Assembly (NCBI RefSeq): GCF_000725485.1
Contig: NZ_KL647031.1
Coordinates: 186,001 to 250,000, forward strand
Length of the DNA stretch: 64,000 nt
Source: Nonomuraea candida
GTDB lineage: Bacteria; Actinomycetota; Actinomycetes; Streptosporangiales; Streptosporangiaceae
Direction: 5' to 3'
In this document: piece after piece, positions 24,922-38,297 of the stretch
How positions within the stretch are numbered: the stretch's first letter is position 1
How the letters are laid out: every line of letters starts with the position of its first letter
The notes under the pieces: model-generated
Database searches by the model: none
What the model was told of the DNA's origin: nothing
What the model saw: only the letters and a program-made list of their open reading frames with translations
Position numbers and translations under genes: made by a program

Positions 24922-26166
24922 CTAGACGGCGTCACGCTCCAGGGGACAGCTCATGCAGCGCGGCCCGCCGCGCCCCCTGCCCAGCTCGCTGCCCCTGATG
25001 GTGATCACCTCGATGCCGTTGTCGCGCAGGTGGTTGTTGGTCGTGGCGTTGCGCTCGTAGGCCACCACCACGCCGGGCTCCAGCGCCAGCCCGTTGCAGC
25101 CGTCGTCCCACTGCTCGCGCTCGGCGGCGTACACGTCCTGGGTGGGCGTCAGCACCGTGATGGAGGGCAGGTCGAGGGCATGGGCGATGGCCCGGTGCAT
25201 GTCCTCCGGCGGATGGTCGGTGACCTTGAGCTCCTTGGAGGTCCCGCCGGGCTCGATCGTGTACGACGGCAGCATGCCCAGGCCCGCGTACTTGGTGAAC
25301 ACCCCCACGTCCAGCATCGTCATCACCGTGTCGAGATGCATGAACGCCCGCGCCTTCGGCAGGTCGAGCGCCACGATCCTGCTGGCGGACCCGGCCGCGA
25401 ACAACCGCTGCGCCAGCATCTCGACCGCCTGCGGCTGGGTGCGCTCGCTCATCCCGACCAGCACCGCGCCCCGGCCGATGACCAGCACGTCGCCGCCCTC
25501 CATCGTGGCGGGGGCCGCCGCCCTGCCGGGCATCCAGCAGTGGTAGCCGCCCTCCTCCGGCCGGCCGAAGCCGCCCGCGAACGTCGGGTGGAAGCGGTAG
25601 ACGGCCTCCATGTTGACCGTCTCGCGCATGCGGGCCTTCTTCCGCATCGCGTTGACCGACACGCCGTCGTAGATCCAGCACGAGGTGTCGCGGGTGAACA
25701 GGTGGTTGGGCAGCGGCGGCAGGATGAAGCCGTCGTCGGGGATGGCGTGGAAGGTCACCGCCTTGGGCTCGCAGCCCAGCTCGACCAGCTCGCGCTTGGT
25801 GATGCCGCCGGTCAGGTAGACCTGGAGGGTCGCGGAGTCCAGCCCGTCGAGGGTGTTGCGGATGTCGTCGATCGCGACCGGGCCCAGCCAGCGCTCGTCG
25901 ACCACCGCGTCGAGGATGTGCTTGCGCGCCTCGGGGATCTCGACCGTCTCCCTGAGCAGGTCGGCCAGCAGGTGGACGCGGATGCCGCGATCGGTCAGCA
26001 CCCGCTGGAACTCCTCGTGCTCCTCGATCGCCCGCTGCACCCAGAGCACGTCGTCGAAGAGGAAGGCGTCCTTGCTCGTCGGGGTCAGCCGTTTCAGCGC
26101 CAGGTCCGGCCGGTGCAGCAGGACCTGACGCAGCCGCCCGACCTCGGAATCGACATGAAAGGTCAT
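24922..26166 (-). CDS. arcA: Arginine deiminase
   Basis: 414 residues; converts arginine to citrulline and ammonia. Active-site features are visible: MEGGD with the catalytic acidic residues, [10 protein letters not shown] with the catalytic His, and the nucleophile in RCMSC near the C-terminus (Cys404). The N-terminal [15 protein letters not shown] is typical. First gene of the leftward arcA-arcC-permease-Usp set. Ornithine carbamoyltransferase, which would feed citrulline to carbamate kinase, is absent from the set. Confidence 0.95.
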   Translation of the reverse strand: MTFHVDSEVGRLRQVLLHRPDLALKRLTPTSKDAFLFDDVLWVQRAIEEHEEFQRVLTDRGIRVHLLADLLRETVEIPEARKHILDAVVDERWLGPVAIDDIRNTLDGLDSATLQVYLTGGITKRELVELGCEPKAVTFHAIPDDGFILPPLPNHLFTRDTSCWIYDGVSVNAMRKKARMRETVNMEAVYRFHPTFAGGFGRPEEGGYHCWMPGRAAAPATMEGGDVLVIGRGAVLVGMSERTQPQAVEMLAQRLFAAGSASRIVALDLPKARAFMHLDTVMTMLDVGVFTKYAGLGMLPSYTIEPGGTSKELKVTDHPPEDMHRAIAHALDLPSITVLTPTQDVYAAEREQWDDGCNGLALEPGVVVAYERNATTNNHLRDNGIEVITIRGSELGRGRGGPRCMSCPLERDAV

Positions 26167-26245
26167 CCTTGCTGTATCCCCCTCCCCGGTGCGGAAGTCA
26201 CGCCCGGCCGCCGCCCCGCGCGCCGGGTAGACCTGCCCCGCCGGG

Positions 26246-26300
26246 GCCGCCCCGACACGGGGCGGCGGGGGAAATTACCTGATCCGGGAGGTCGCGGAAA
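26246..26300 (-). promoter_or_regulatory. arcA promoter with leader hairpin
   Basis: Minus strand -35 TTTCCG (26295-26300), 17-base spacer, -10 TAATTT (26272-26277). Immediately downstream an 8-bp perfect stem (26246-26253 with 26259-26266) forms in the leader and could attenuate or stabilise the message. The arcA ATG is 80 bases further on. Confidence 0.5.
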
Positions 26301-26372
26301 CGCGCGACCGGCCGGTCGCGCCGCGTGCGCGCGCCACGCGAGGGCACTCCCGTTGTACCTGGTAGCCCCTGG

Positions 26373-27912
<1,540 letters not shown>

Positions 27913-27916
<4 letters not shown>

Positions 27917-29199
27917 ACATCCGCAACGTCAGGGTCCTCGGCGGCGAGCCCGTCGACATCCGGATCGCCGGCGGCGTGATCGCCGAGATCGGGCCGGGCG
28001 TGGCCGGTCCCGACGCCGTCGACGGCGAGGGCGCCATCGCGCTGCCCGGCCTGGTCGACCTGCACACCCACCTGCGCGAGCCCGGCCGCGAGGACGCCGA
28101 GACCGTCCAGACCGGCACCCAGTCGGCCGCCCGCGGCGGCTACACCGCCGTGCACGCCATGGCCAACACCTCGCCCGTCGCCGACACCGCCGGCGTGGTC
28201 GAGCAGGTGTGGCGGCTCGGCCGCGAGTTCGCCCACTGCGACGTGCACCCGGTCGGCGCCGTCACCGTCGGCCTGGAGGGCAAGCAGCTCGCCGAGCTGG
28301 GCGCGATGGCCGACTCGGCCGCCCGCGTGCGCGTCTTCTCCGACGACGGCAAGTGCGTGGACGACGCGGTGCTGATGCGCCGCGCCCTGGAATACGTCAA
28401 GGCGTTCGACGGCGTCGTCGCCCAGCACGCCCAGGAGCCCAGGCTCACCGCCGGCGCCCAGATGAACGAAGGCGTCATCTCCGGCAGGCTCGGCCTGACC
28501 GGCTGGCCCGCCGTCGCCGAAGAGGCCATCATCGCCCGCGACTGCCTGCTGGCCGCCCACGTCGGCTCCCGGCTGCACGTCTGCCACGTCTCCACGGCGG
28601 GCTCGGTCGAGATCATCCGCTGGGCCAAGTCCAAGGGCTGGAACATCACCGCCGAGGTGACCCCGCACCACCTGCTGCTCACCGACGACCTCGTCGAGGA
28701 GTCGCCCGTGGGCGCCTACAACCCCATCTACAAGGTCAACCCGCCGCTGCGCACCCGCGCCGACGTCGAGGCCCTGCGCGCCGCGCTGGCCGACGGCACG
28801 ATCGACATCGTGGCCACCGACCACGCGCCCCACCCGGTCGAGGACAAGGAGACCGAGTGGTCGGCCGCGGCCATGGGCATGGTCGGCCTGGAGACCGCGC
28901 TCAGCGTGGTGCAGGAGGCCATGGTCGAGACGGGGCTGCTCGACTGGGCCGGCGTCGCCCAGCGCATGTCCGTCACGCCCGCCCGCATCGGCCGCCTGCC
29001 CGGCCAGGGCCGGCCTCTGGAGGCCGGCGCCCCGGCCAACATCACCCTCTACGACCCGACCGTACGCACGAAGGTCGACCCCTCCGCCTTCGCCTCCAAG
29101 AGCCGGAACACCCCTTACGAGGGAATGACGCTGCCCGGCAGGGTGGTGGCCACGTTCCTGCGGGGCAGGCCGACCGTTCTCGAAGGGAAGCTGGTGTGA
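27913..29199 (+). CDS. pyrC: Dihydroorotase
   Basis: 428-residue class I dihydroorotase (amidohydrolase fold, zinc). HTHLREPG near residue 57 supplies the first metal histidines, HAQEP and HVCHVST the others, and TDHAPH the catalytic aspartate. It cyclises carbamoyl aspartate to dihydroorotate. The ATG at 27913 overlaps the pyrB stop as ATGA, and the gene ends within the carA start (GTGTGA), so coupling is tight. Confidence 0.96.
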
Positions 29200-30354
29200 A
29201 CGACAGCTCTGCTGACGTCGTCAAGACCGTGCCGCGTGGCGGCTCCTCGGGGGGCCTCGCCTCTCAGGGGGCGGTGCTCGTCCTGGAGGACGGCCGCGTC
29301 TTCCACGGCACCCCGTACGGCGCCGAAGGCGAGACCTTCGGGGAGATGGTCTTCAACACCGGCATGACCGGATACCAGGAGACCCTGACCGACCCCTCCT
29401 ACCACCGCCAGATCGTCGCCATGACGGCCCCGCACATCGGCAACACCGGCGTCAACGACGAGGACCCCGAGTCGGGCCGCGTCTGGGTGGCCGGCTACGT
29501 CGTGCGCGAGCCGTCCAGGGTGGTCTCCAACTGGCGGGCCAACCGCTCGCTGGACGACTACCTCAAGGAGCAGGGCGTCGTCGGGATCGCCATCCCCGGC
29601 ACCCGTGCCCTGACCCGCCACCTGCGCGAGCGCGGCGCCATGCGCGCCGGCATCTTCAGCGCGCCCGGGGCGCCGGTCGAGGAGCTGGTCGGGCGCGTGC
29701 GGCGCTCGCCCCGGATGGAGGGCGCCGACCTGGCCCGCGAGGTGGCCACGGGGGAGACCTACGTCGTGCCCGCCGTCGGCGCCAAGCGCTTCACGGTCGC
29801 GGCCGTCGACCTGGGCATCAAGGGCATGACCCCGCAGCGGATGGCCGAGCGCGGCTGCGAGGTCCACGTGCTGCCCGCCGACGCCACCTACGAGCAGATC
29901 ATGGCCGTCGAGCCCGACGGCGTGTTCTTCTCCAACGGCCCCGGCGACCCCGCCACCGCCGACGTGTCGGCGCTGCGGGGGGTGCTGGAGGCCAAGGTGC
30001 CCTTCTTCGGCATCTGCTTCGGCAACCAGCTCTTCGGCCGGGCGCTCGGGCTGTCCACCTACAAGCTGCGCTACGGGCACCGGGGGGTCAACCAGCCGGT
30101 CCAGGACGTGCGCACCGGGAAGGTCGAGATCTCCGCCCACAACCACGGGTTCGCGGTCCAGGCGCCGCTCGACGGGCCGTTCGAGACCCCGTACGGGCAG
30201 GCCGAGGTCAGCCACGTCAATCTCAACGACCGGTGCGTGGAGGGGCTGCGCCTGCTCGACGGGCGGGCGTTCAGCGTCCAGTACCACCCTGAGGCCGCCG
30301 CGGGGCCCCACGACGCCGCGTACCTTTTCGACGAGTTCTGCGAGGTCATGACCC

Positions 30355-30368
<14 letters not shown>
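29196..30368 (+). CDS. carA: Carbamoyl-phosphate synthase small (glutaminase) subunit
   Basis: 390 residues. The N-terminal half is the CPSase small-chain domain ([25 protein letters not shown]). The C-terminal class I glutaminase has nucleophile Cys in FGICFGNQL, and the His-Glu pair in [11 protein letters not shown]. The start is GTG 29196 overlapping the pyrC stop. The first 25 residues are less conserved (Ser/Gly-rich). It overlaps carB by 14 bases. Confidence 0.96.
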
Positions 30369-33642
<3,274 letters not shown>

Positions 33643-33680
33643 CCCGGCACGGGAGGTGAAGACGACTGGCCGGCACACCG

Positions 33681-34532
33681 GTGCAGGTGACGGGCACGGT
33701 GCTCACGACGCGCCGGGTCGACGCCTACCATGCGCTGACGGTGGTGGCGCCCGGCATCGCCGAGCGTTACCGCCCCGGTCACTTCGTCTCCGTGGCGGTG
33801 GGCGGGCCCTACACGTCGATGGTGACGCGCCGGGCGCTGTCCATCCACGACGTGAAGTCCGACTACGGCGGCACGGTCGAGCTGGTCTTCACCGTGCGCG
33901 GCGCCGGCACCGCCTGGCTGGCGGAGCGGCGCGCCCGTGACACGCTCGACCTGGTCGGGCCGCTCGGGCGGCCGTTCCCGCTGCCGCGCGACCCCGTCCA
34001 CTGCGTGCTGGTCGGCTCCGAGTACGGCTCCGCCGTGCTGTTCCCGCTGGCCGACGCGCTGCTGGCGCGCGGCTGCCGGGTCGACTTCGTGCTCGGCGGC
34101 GCCGGGGCCGAGCGGGTCTTCGGCGCCATGCGGGCCCGCAGGATGGCCGAGACGACCACGCTGACCACCGAGGACGGCTCGCTCGGGCTGCGCGGCAAGG
34201 TCACCGACGCGCTGCCGTCGGTGATCGCCGACACCCGGGCCGACGCCGTCTACGCCTGCGCGCCCATGGAGACGCTGCGGGCGGTGACGGCGGTGGCGAT
34301 GGAGTTCGACATCCCGGTGCAGGTCGCCGTCGAGGAGTCGATGGCGTGCGGGATCGGGGTGTGCATGACGTGCGTGCTGCCCGTCATCGGCGACGACGGG
34401 GCGACCAGGATGGTCAGGGCGTGCGCCGAGGGGCCGGTGTTCCGGGGGGAGCGGGTGCGGTTCGAGGACGTGGGAACGATCCCGTTCGACGCGCTCGGCG
34501 CCCCCGGAGGCGGTGCACGACATGTCAGTTGA
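33681..34532 (+). CDS. pyrK: Dihydroorotate dehydrogenase electron-transfer subunit
   Basis: 283 residues from GTG 33681. It links PyrD (class 1B) to NAD+: FAD-binding RxYS-type region (RRALSIHD), NAD-binding domain, and the [2Fe-2S] cluster motif C-x4-C-x2-C (ACGIGVCMTC) with a fourth Cys about 16 residues on. The ideal ribosome-binding site (GGAGG 33652-33656) is 24 bases from this GTG but nine bases before an in-frame CTG at 33666, so translation may begin at CTG and add five residues (see finding). The end overlaps pyrD. Confidence 0.93.
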   Translation: MQVTGTVLTTRRVDAYHALTVVAPGIAERYRPGHFVSVAVGGPYTSMVTRRALSIHDVKSDYGGTVELVFTVRGAGTAWLAERRARDTLDLVGPLGRPFPLPRDPVHCVLVGSEYGSAVLFPLADALLARGCRVDFVLGGAGAERVFGAMRARRMAETTTLTTEDGSLGLRGKVTDALPSVIADTRADAVYACAPMETLRAVTAVAMEFDIPVQVAVEESMACGIGVCMTCVLPVIGDDGATRMVRACAEGPVFRGERVRFEDVGTIPFDALGAPGGGARHVS

Positions 34533-35499
34533 TATGCGTACATTCCTGGCGCACGTGGAGCTGGCCAACCCCATCACCACCGCCGCCGGGTGCGCCTCCT
34601 CGGGCCGGGAGCTGGCGCAGTTCTTCGACCTGCACCGGCTCGGCGCGCTGACCACCCGCTCGATCACCATGGCGCCGCGCGCGGGCCGGCCCACGCCGCG
34701 CATGGCCGAGACGCCCTCCGGCATGCTCAACGCCGTCGGGCTGCAGGGGCCCGGCATCGAGGCGTTCCTGGAGCGCGAGCTGCCCTGGCTGGCCCAGCGC
34801 GGCATCAAGACCATCGTCTCGATCGGCGGCGGCACCGTCGCCGAATACTCCGAGCTGGCCCGCAGGCTCGCCGACGCGCCCGGGGTGACCGCGCTGGAGG
34901 TCAACCTCTCCTGCCCCAACATGGAGGATCGCGGGCGCGTCTTCGCCCGCGAGGGCAGCGCCGCCGCCGAGGTGATCGCCTCCGTGCGCTCCATCATGCG
35001 CTACGACGTGCCCGTGGTCGCCAAGCTCGCCCCCGACGTGGCCGACATCGTCTCGGTCGCCCGCGCCTGCGTGGACGCCGGGGCCGACGCGCTGTCCATG
35101 ATCAACAACCCGCTGGGCATGGCCATCGACACCGAGGCGCTGCGCCCCTCGCTCGCCGCCGTCACCGGCGGGCTGTCCGGGCCGGCCATCCTGCCGCTGG
35201 CCGTACGGTGCGTCTGGCAGGTGCACGCGGCCCTGCCCGGGGTGCCCCTGATCGGCGTGGGCGGCGTGATGACCGGCAGGGACGCCTTCCAGCTCGTCCT
35301 GGCGGGCGCCTGCGCGGTCGGAGTGGGCACGGCGCTGTTCCACGACCCCTACGCCTGCCTGCGCATCGAGCGGGAGCTTGAGGAGCTGCTGCGAGCCCGC
35401 GGCTTCCAGCGGCTGGCCGACGCCGTCGGGCTGGCGCACCGACCGCCGGGGAGCGCGCCCCGGCACCTGCTGGTAGACACCGAGGAGAGCACGCCTTGA
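34522..35499 (+). CDS. pyrD: Dihydroorotate dehydrogenase, class 1B catalytic subunit
   Basis: 325 residues. FMN barrel that oxidises dihydroorotate and passes electrons to PyrK. NLSCPN carries the class 1 active-site cysteine; SGMLNAVGLQGPG and the C-terminal GVGGVMTGRDA are typical. ATG 34522 is 11 bases after GGAGG and overlaps pyrK by 11 bases; GTG 34513 is too close to that site. The usually conserved FMN-site lysine is Arg46 (codon 34657-34659). The gene ends in TTGA, whose TTG starts the first of the tandem copies leading to pyrF. Confidence 0.94.
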   Translation: MSVDMRTFLAHVELANPITTAAGCASSGRELAQFFDLHRLGALTTRSITMAPRAGRPTPRMAETPSGMLNAVGLQGPGIEAFLERELPWLAQRGIKTIVSIGGGTVAEYSELARRLADAPGVTALEVNLSCPNMEDRGRVFAREGSAAAEVIASVRSIMRYDVPVVAKLAPDVADIVSVARACVDAGADALSMINNPLGMAIDTEALRPSLAAVTGGLSGPAILPLAVRCVWQVHAALPGVPLIGVGGVMTGRDAFQLVLAGACAVGVGTALFHDPYACLRIERELEELLRARGFQRLADAVGLAHRPPGSAPRHLLVDTEESTP

Positions 35500-35690
35500 C
35501 TCCCGAGCACCTGAGGAGCACGTCCTGGCTCCGGGCACCTGAGGAGCACGTCCTGGCTCCGGGCGCCTGAGGAGCCCGCTCGGCTCCCGATCGCCTGAAG
35601 AGCACGTCCTGACTTCAGAGCGCCACATCTTGACCTTCGAGCACCTGAAGAGCACATCTTGACTTCCGAGCACCTGGAGAGCACGTCTTG
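35482..35690. repeat. 28-29-bp tandem repeat made of the pyrD/pyrF junction
   Basis: About seven units of GAGGAGCACGTCCTGRCTCC-type sequence, each pairing a Shine-Dalgarno-like purine block with a TTG or CTG codon. The first unit holds the pyrD stop (TTGA at 35496-35499). The last holds the Shine-Dalgarno and TTG start of pyrF (35688). TTG/CTG positions are 35496, 35525, 35553, 35609, 35630, 35659 and 35688. Confidence 0.9.
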
Positions 35691-36380
35691 ACCCCCGCAC
35701 CGATCGCCGTCGCTCTCGACGCCCCCGACCTGGAGACCGCCGCCCGATGGGCCGCCCTGGTCACCCCCCATGTCAGCACGGTCAAGGTGGGCCTGGAGCT
35801 CTACCTGCGCTACGGGCCCGACGTGATCGCCTCCGTGCGCGGGGCCAGCGGCGTGCGCGTCTTCCTCGACCTCAAGCTGCACGACATCCCCAACACCGTC
35901 GCGGGCGCCGCGCGGGCCGTGGCGCGGCTGCGGCCCTCGATCCTCACCGTGCACGCGGCCGGCGGGCCCGCCATGATCAGGGCGGCCGTGGCGGCCGCCC
36001 CGCACACCCAGATCGCCGCCGTGACCGTCCTGACCTCGCTGGCGGAGGAGGACCTGGAGCGCATCGGCCTGGCCGGGCCCGCCGACGACGCCGTACGCCG
36101 CCTGGCGGCGCTGTCGGTCGAGGCGGGCGCCACGGCGCTGGTGTGCTCGCCCAACGAGGTCTCCGCGGTCCGGGCGGAGGTGGGGGAGGGGATCACCCTC
36201 ATCACCCCGGGAGTGCGGCCCACGGGGGCCGACACGCAGGACCAGATGCGGGTGGCCACGCCCGAGCGGGCGCTGGCCGACGGCGCCGACCTGCTCGTCA
36301 TCGGACGGCCCATCACGGGCTCCCCGGACCCGGGCGCGACGGCCGCGGCCATCGCCGCCTCCCTGCGCCGATCCTCCTGA
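35688..36380 (+). CDS. pyrF: Orotidine 5'-phosphate decarboxylase
   Basis: 230 residues; last step of UMP synthesis. The catalytic DLKLHDIPNTV (D-x-K-x-x-D) is intact, with VAVALDAP-like strand 1 and TPGVRP phosphate loop near residue 180. The start is TTG 35688 (MTPAP), preceded by GGAGAG, in the final copy of the junction repeat. The repeats put it 188 bases from pyrD although every other junction in the operon overlaps except carB-pyrK. Its own stop is also followed by a tandem repeat. Confidence 0.95.
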   Translation: MTPAPIAVALDAPDLETAARWAALVTPHVSTVKVGLELYLRYGPDVIASVRGASGVRVFLDLKLHDIPNTVAGAARAVARLRPSILTVHAAGGPAMIRAAVAAAPHTQIAAVTVLTSLAEEDLERIGLAGPADDAVRRLAALSVEAGATALVCSPNEVSAVRAEVGEGITLITPGVRPTGADTQDQMRVATPERALADGADLLVIGRPITGSPDPGATAAAIAASLRRSS

Positions 36381-36440
36381 ACCCGCGCGGGGGCTTCCCG
36401 CACCGGATCTCCTGAACCCGCGCGGGGGCTTCCTGCGCCG
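36364..36440. repeat. Tandem duplication of the pyrF 3' end
   Basis: A unit of about 36 bp (last pyrF codons, CTCCTGA stop, then ACCCGCGCGGGGGCTTCC) is present twice with the start of a third copy. Each copy includes the 10-bp palindrome CCCGCGCGGG. Confidence 0.8.
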
Positions 36441-36982
36441 GGCCCGCCGAAGCCGGTGCGGGCTCGTTCTGTCCCGGCCGGTCGCGGGCGGGCGGCCGAT
36501 CGGGCGCGAGGGCGTCGCGGACGGACGGCCTCGCGGCGGGTGCCGGCGCCGGGCGGCGAACCCCGGCGCGCGGACCGTCGCGAAGGCGGCCGTACGGACG
36601 GTCGCGGAACGGTCGCGGAACGGTCGCGAGGACGGCGTGCGCGACACGCCCGCCGGACCCCGCTCCCAAGATCATAAGGCATCCGCGCGGAGCCGCGCAC
36701 ATGATCGTCCCGAGGGTTTCGGCCCAGGTGCGGGCGGGGTTTCGGACATCGGCTCCTGATGGGAATGCGATCATCCTTGCGTTTCGCGACACCGGCGCGA
36801 CCCGACGCGCGAAGGCAGAAGTGAGGGCGATTTGATCAGCACAATGTGATTTTACGAACACGGAGAGTGATGAAGTGGATTTTGTGGCGAGAGAAACCGC
36901 TCTTGACGTTGCTTAGGGGGCGATGACCAGCTAGTTTCCCTTCCCGTCCGAGTACATCGACAGAAATTCGAGGTGACCCGGC
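36441..36982. other. Spacer upstream of mihF
   Basis: After the pyrF repeat comes GC-rich sequence with three CGGTCGCGGAA units (36597-36632). From about 36660 composition becomes less GC-rich and four GATCA/TGATC sites appear (near 36669, 36700, 36771, 36834). A TTGACG (36903) and TAGTTT (36932) look like promoter hexamers but are 23 bases apart, so the mihF promoter is not fixed. No gene is supported. Confidence 0.6.
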
Positions 36983-37306
36983 GTGGCTCTTCCTCCCCTG
37001 ACCCCTGAGCAGCGCGCCGCAGCCCTGGAGAAGGCTGCCAAGGCCCGTAAAGAGCGTGCCGAGGTCAAGAACCGGCTCAAGCATGGCGCGGTTTCTCTGG
37101 CTGAGGTGCTCAAGGATGGGCAGACCGACGACGTCATCGGCAAGATGAAGGTGTCGGCTCTGTTGGAATCGCTCCCCGGCGTGGGCAAGGTCCGCGCCAA
37201 GCAGCTCATGGAGCGGCTCGCCATCGCCGAGTCCCGCCGCGTGCGGGGTCTCGGCGCGAACCAGAGGGCATCCCTCGAGCGCGAGTTCGGTGGCAACGAG
37301 AGCTAA
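36983..37306 (+). CDS. mihF: Actinobacterial integration host factor
   Basis: 107 residues, mIHF/sIHF family, an abundant nucleoid-associated protein with no relation to E. coli IHF. Family blocks: LTPEQRAAALEKAAKARKER, LKHGAVSLAEVL, and the DNA-binding helix-two-turn-helix LPGVGKVRAKQLMERL. GTG 36983 is six bases after GAGGTGA. As in M. tuberculosis (Rv1388) it precedes gmk and rpoZ. Confidence 0.95.
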   Translation: MALPPLTPEQRAAALEKAAKARKERAEVKNRLKHGAVSLAEVLKDGQTDDVIGKMKVSALLESLPGVGKVRAKQLMERLAIAESRRVRGLGANQRASLEREFGGNES

Positions 37307-37349
37307 TCTCTGTTCCACACGAAGTCGCAGGTTCAACGGGGGGTAGGAA

Positions 37350-38015
37350 GTGACCGACAGGTCCTGGTCCGGCGGAGTCAATGCCCACGAGGCGGTCGGA
37401 CCGGGAGCGGAGGTCGACTTCCCGCCCCTGAGTGAAAGGCGGCTGACGGTCCTGTCCGGGCCGTCGGGCGTCGGTAAGTCCACGGTCGTCGCCGAGCTCC
37501 GGCGGGCACACCCCGAGGTGTGGCTGTCGGTCTCGGTGACCACCAGGAGGCCCCGGCCCGGCGAGGTCAACGGGGTCCACTACTTCTTCGTCGACGGCGA
37601 GGAGTTCGACCGGCTCGTCGAGGCCGGGGAGCTGCTCGAATGGGCGGAGTTCGCGGGCAACCGCTACGGCACGCCGCGCGAGCCGGTGCTGAAGAAGCTG
37701 GCCGAGGGCGTGCCCACCCTGCTCGAGATCGACCTCGAGGGCGCCAGGCAGGTCCGCAGGAGCATGCCGGAGGCGCTGCTGGTGTTCCTGGCCCCGCCCA
37801 CCTGGGAGGAGCTGGAGAAGCGGCTGCGCGGTCGCGGCACCGAGCCGGAAGACGTCATCGCGCGCCGGCTGGCGGCCGGGCGGGTCGAGATGGCGGCCGA
37901 GTCGGAGTTCGACCTGAGCCTGGTCAACACGAGTGTCCAAGACGTGTGCCACCGGCTGATAGCCTTGATGACTGACCCTCAGGGGGTCACGACAACCACC
38001 AACCGAGAGGTCTGA
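37350..38015 (+). CDS. gmk: Guanylate kinase
   Basis: 221 residues; phosphorylates GMP/dGMP. The P-loop GPSGVGKST (about 37-45) is followed by [19 protein letters not shown], the GMP-binding region, and the lid with [17 protein letters not shown]. The first 28 residues form a family-specific extension. GTG start after GGGGGGTAGGA. Four bases separate its stop from rpoZ. Confidence 0.95.
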   Translation: MTDRSWSGGVNAHEAVGPGAEVDFPPLSERRLTVLSGPSGVGKSTVVAELRRAHPEVWLSVSVTTRRPRPGEVNGVHYFFVDGEEFDRLVEAGELLEWAEFAGNRYGTPREPVLKKLAEGVPTLLEIDLEGARQVRRSMPEALLVFLAPPTWEELEKRLRGRGTEPEDVIARRLAAGRVEMAAESEFDLSLVNTSVQDVCHRLIALMTDPQGVTTTTNREV

Positions 38016-38019
38016 CATC

Positions 38020-38289
38020 GTGGCAGGCACCACCCCGGCCGCGGAGGGCATCACCAACCCGCCGATCGACGCGCTGCTCGACATCGTCGACAGCAAATAC
38101 TCCCTGGTGATCATGGGCGCCAAGCGCGCTCGCCAGATCAACGCCTACTACTCGCAGCTCGGCGAGGGCCTGCTGGAATACGTCGGGCCGCTGGTCGAGA
38201 CGCACGCCCAGGAGAAGCCGCTGTCCATCGCGCTGCGCGAGGTCTCCGAGGGCCTGCTCAACGCGGAGCCCATCGAAGGCGCGGTCTGA
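38020..38289 (+). CDS. rpoZ: RNA polymerase omega subunit
   Basis: 89 residues. Omega assists beta' folding; in many bacteria it forms part of a ppGpp site. [20 protein letters not shown] and [11 protein letters not shown] are diagnostic of actinobacterial omega. GTG 38020 follows gmk by four bases; coaBC starts eight bases after its stop, so the three genes form one unit. Confidence 0.95.
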   Translation: MAGTTPAAEGITNPPIDALLDIVDSKYSLVIMGAKRARQINAYYSQLGEGLLEYVGPLVETHAQEKPLSIALREVSEGLLNAEPIEGAV

Positions 38290-38297
38290 CCCCTTCG

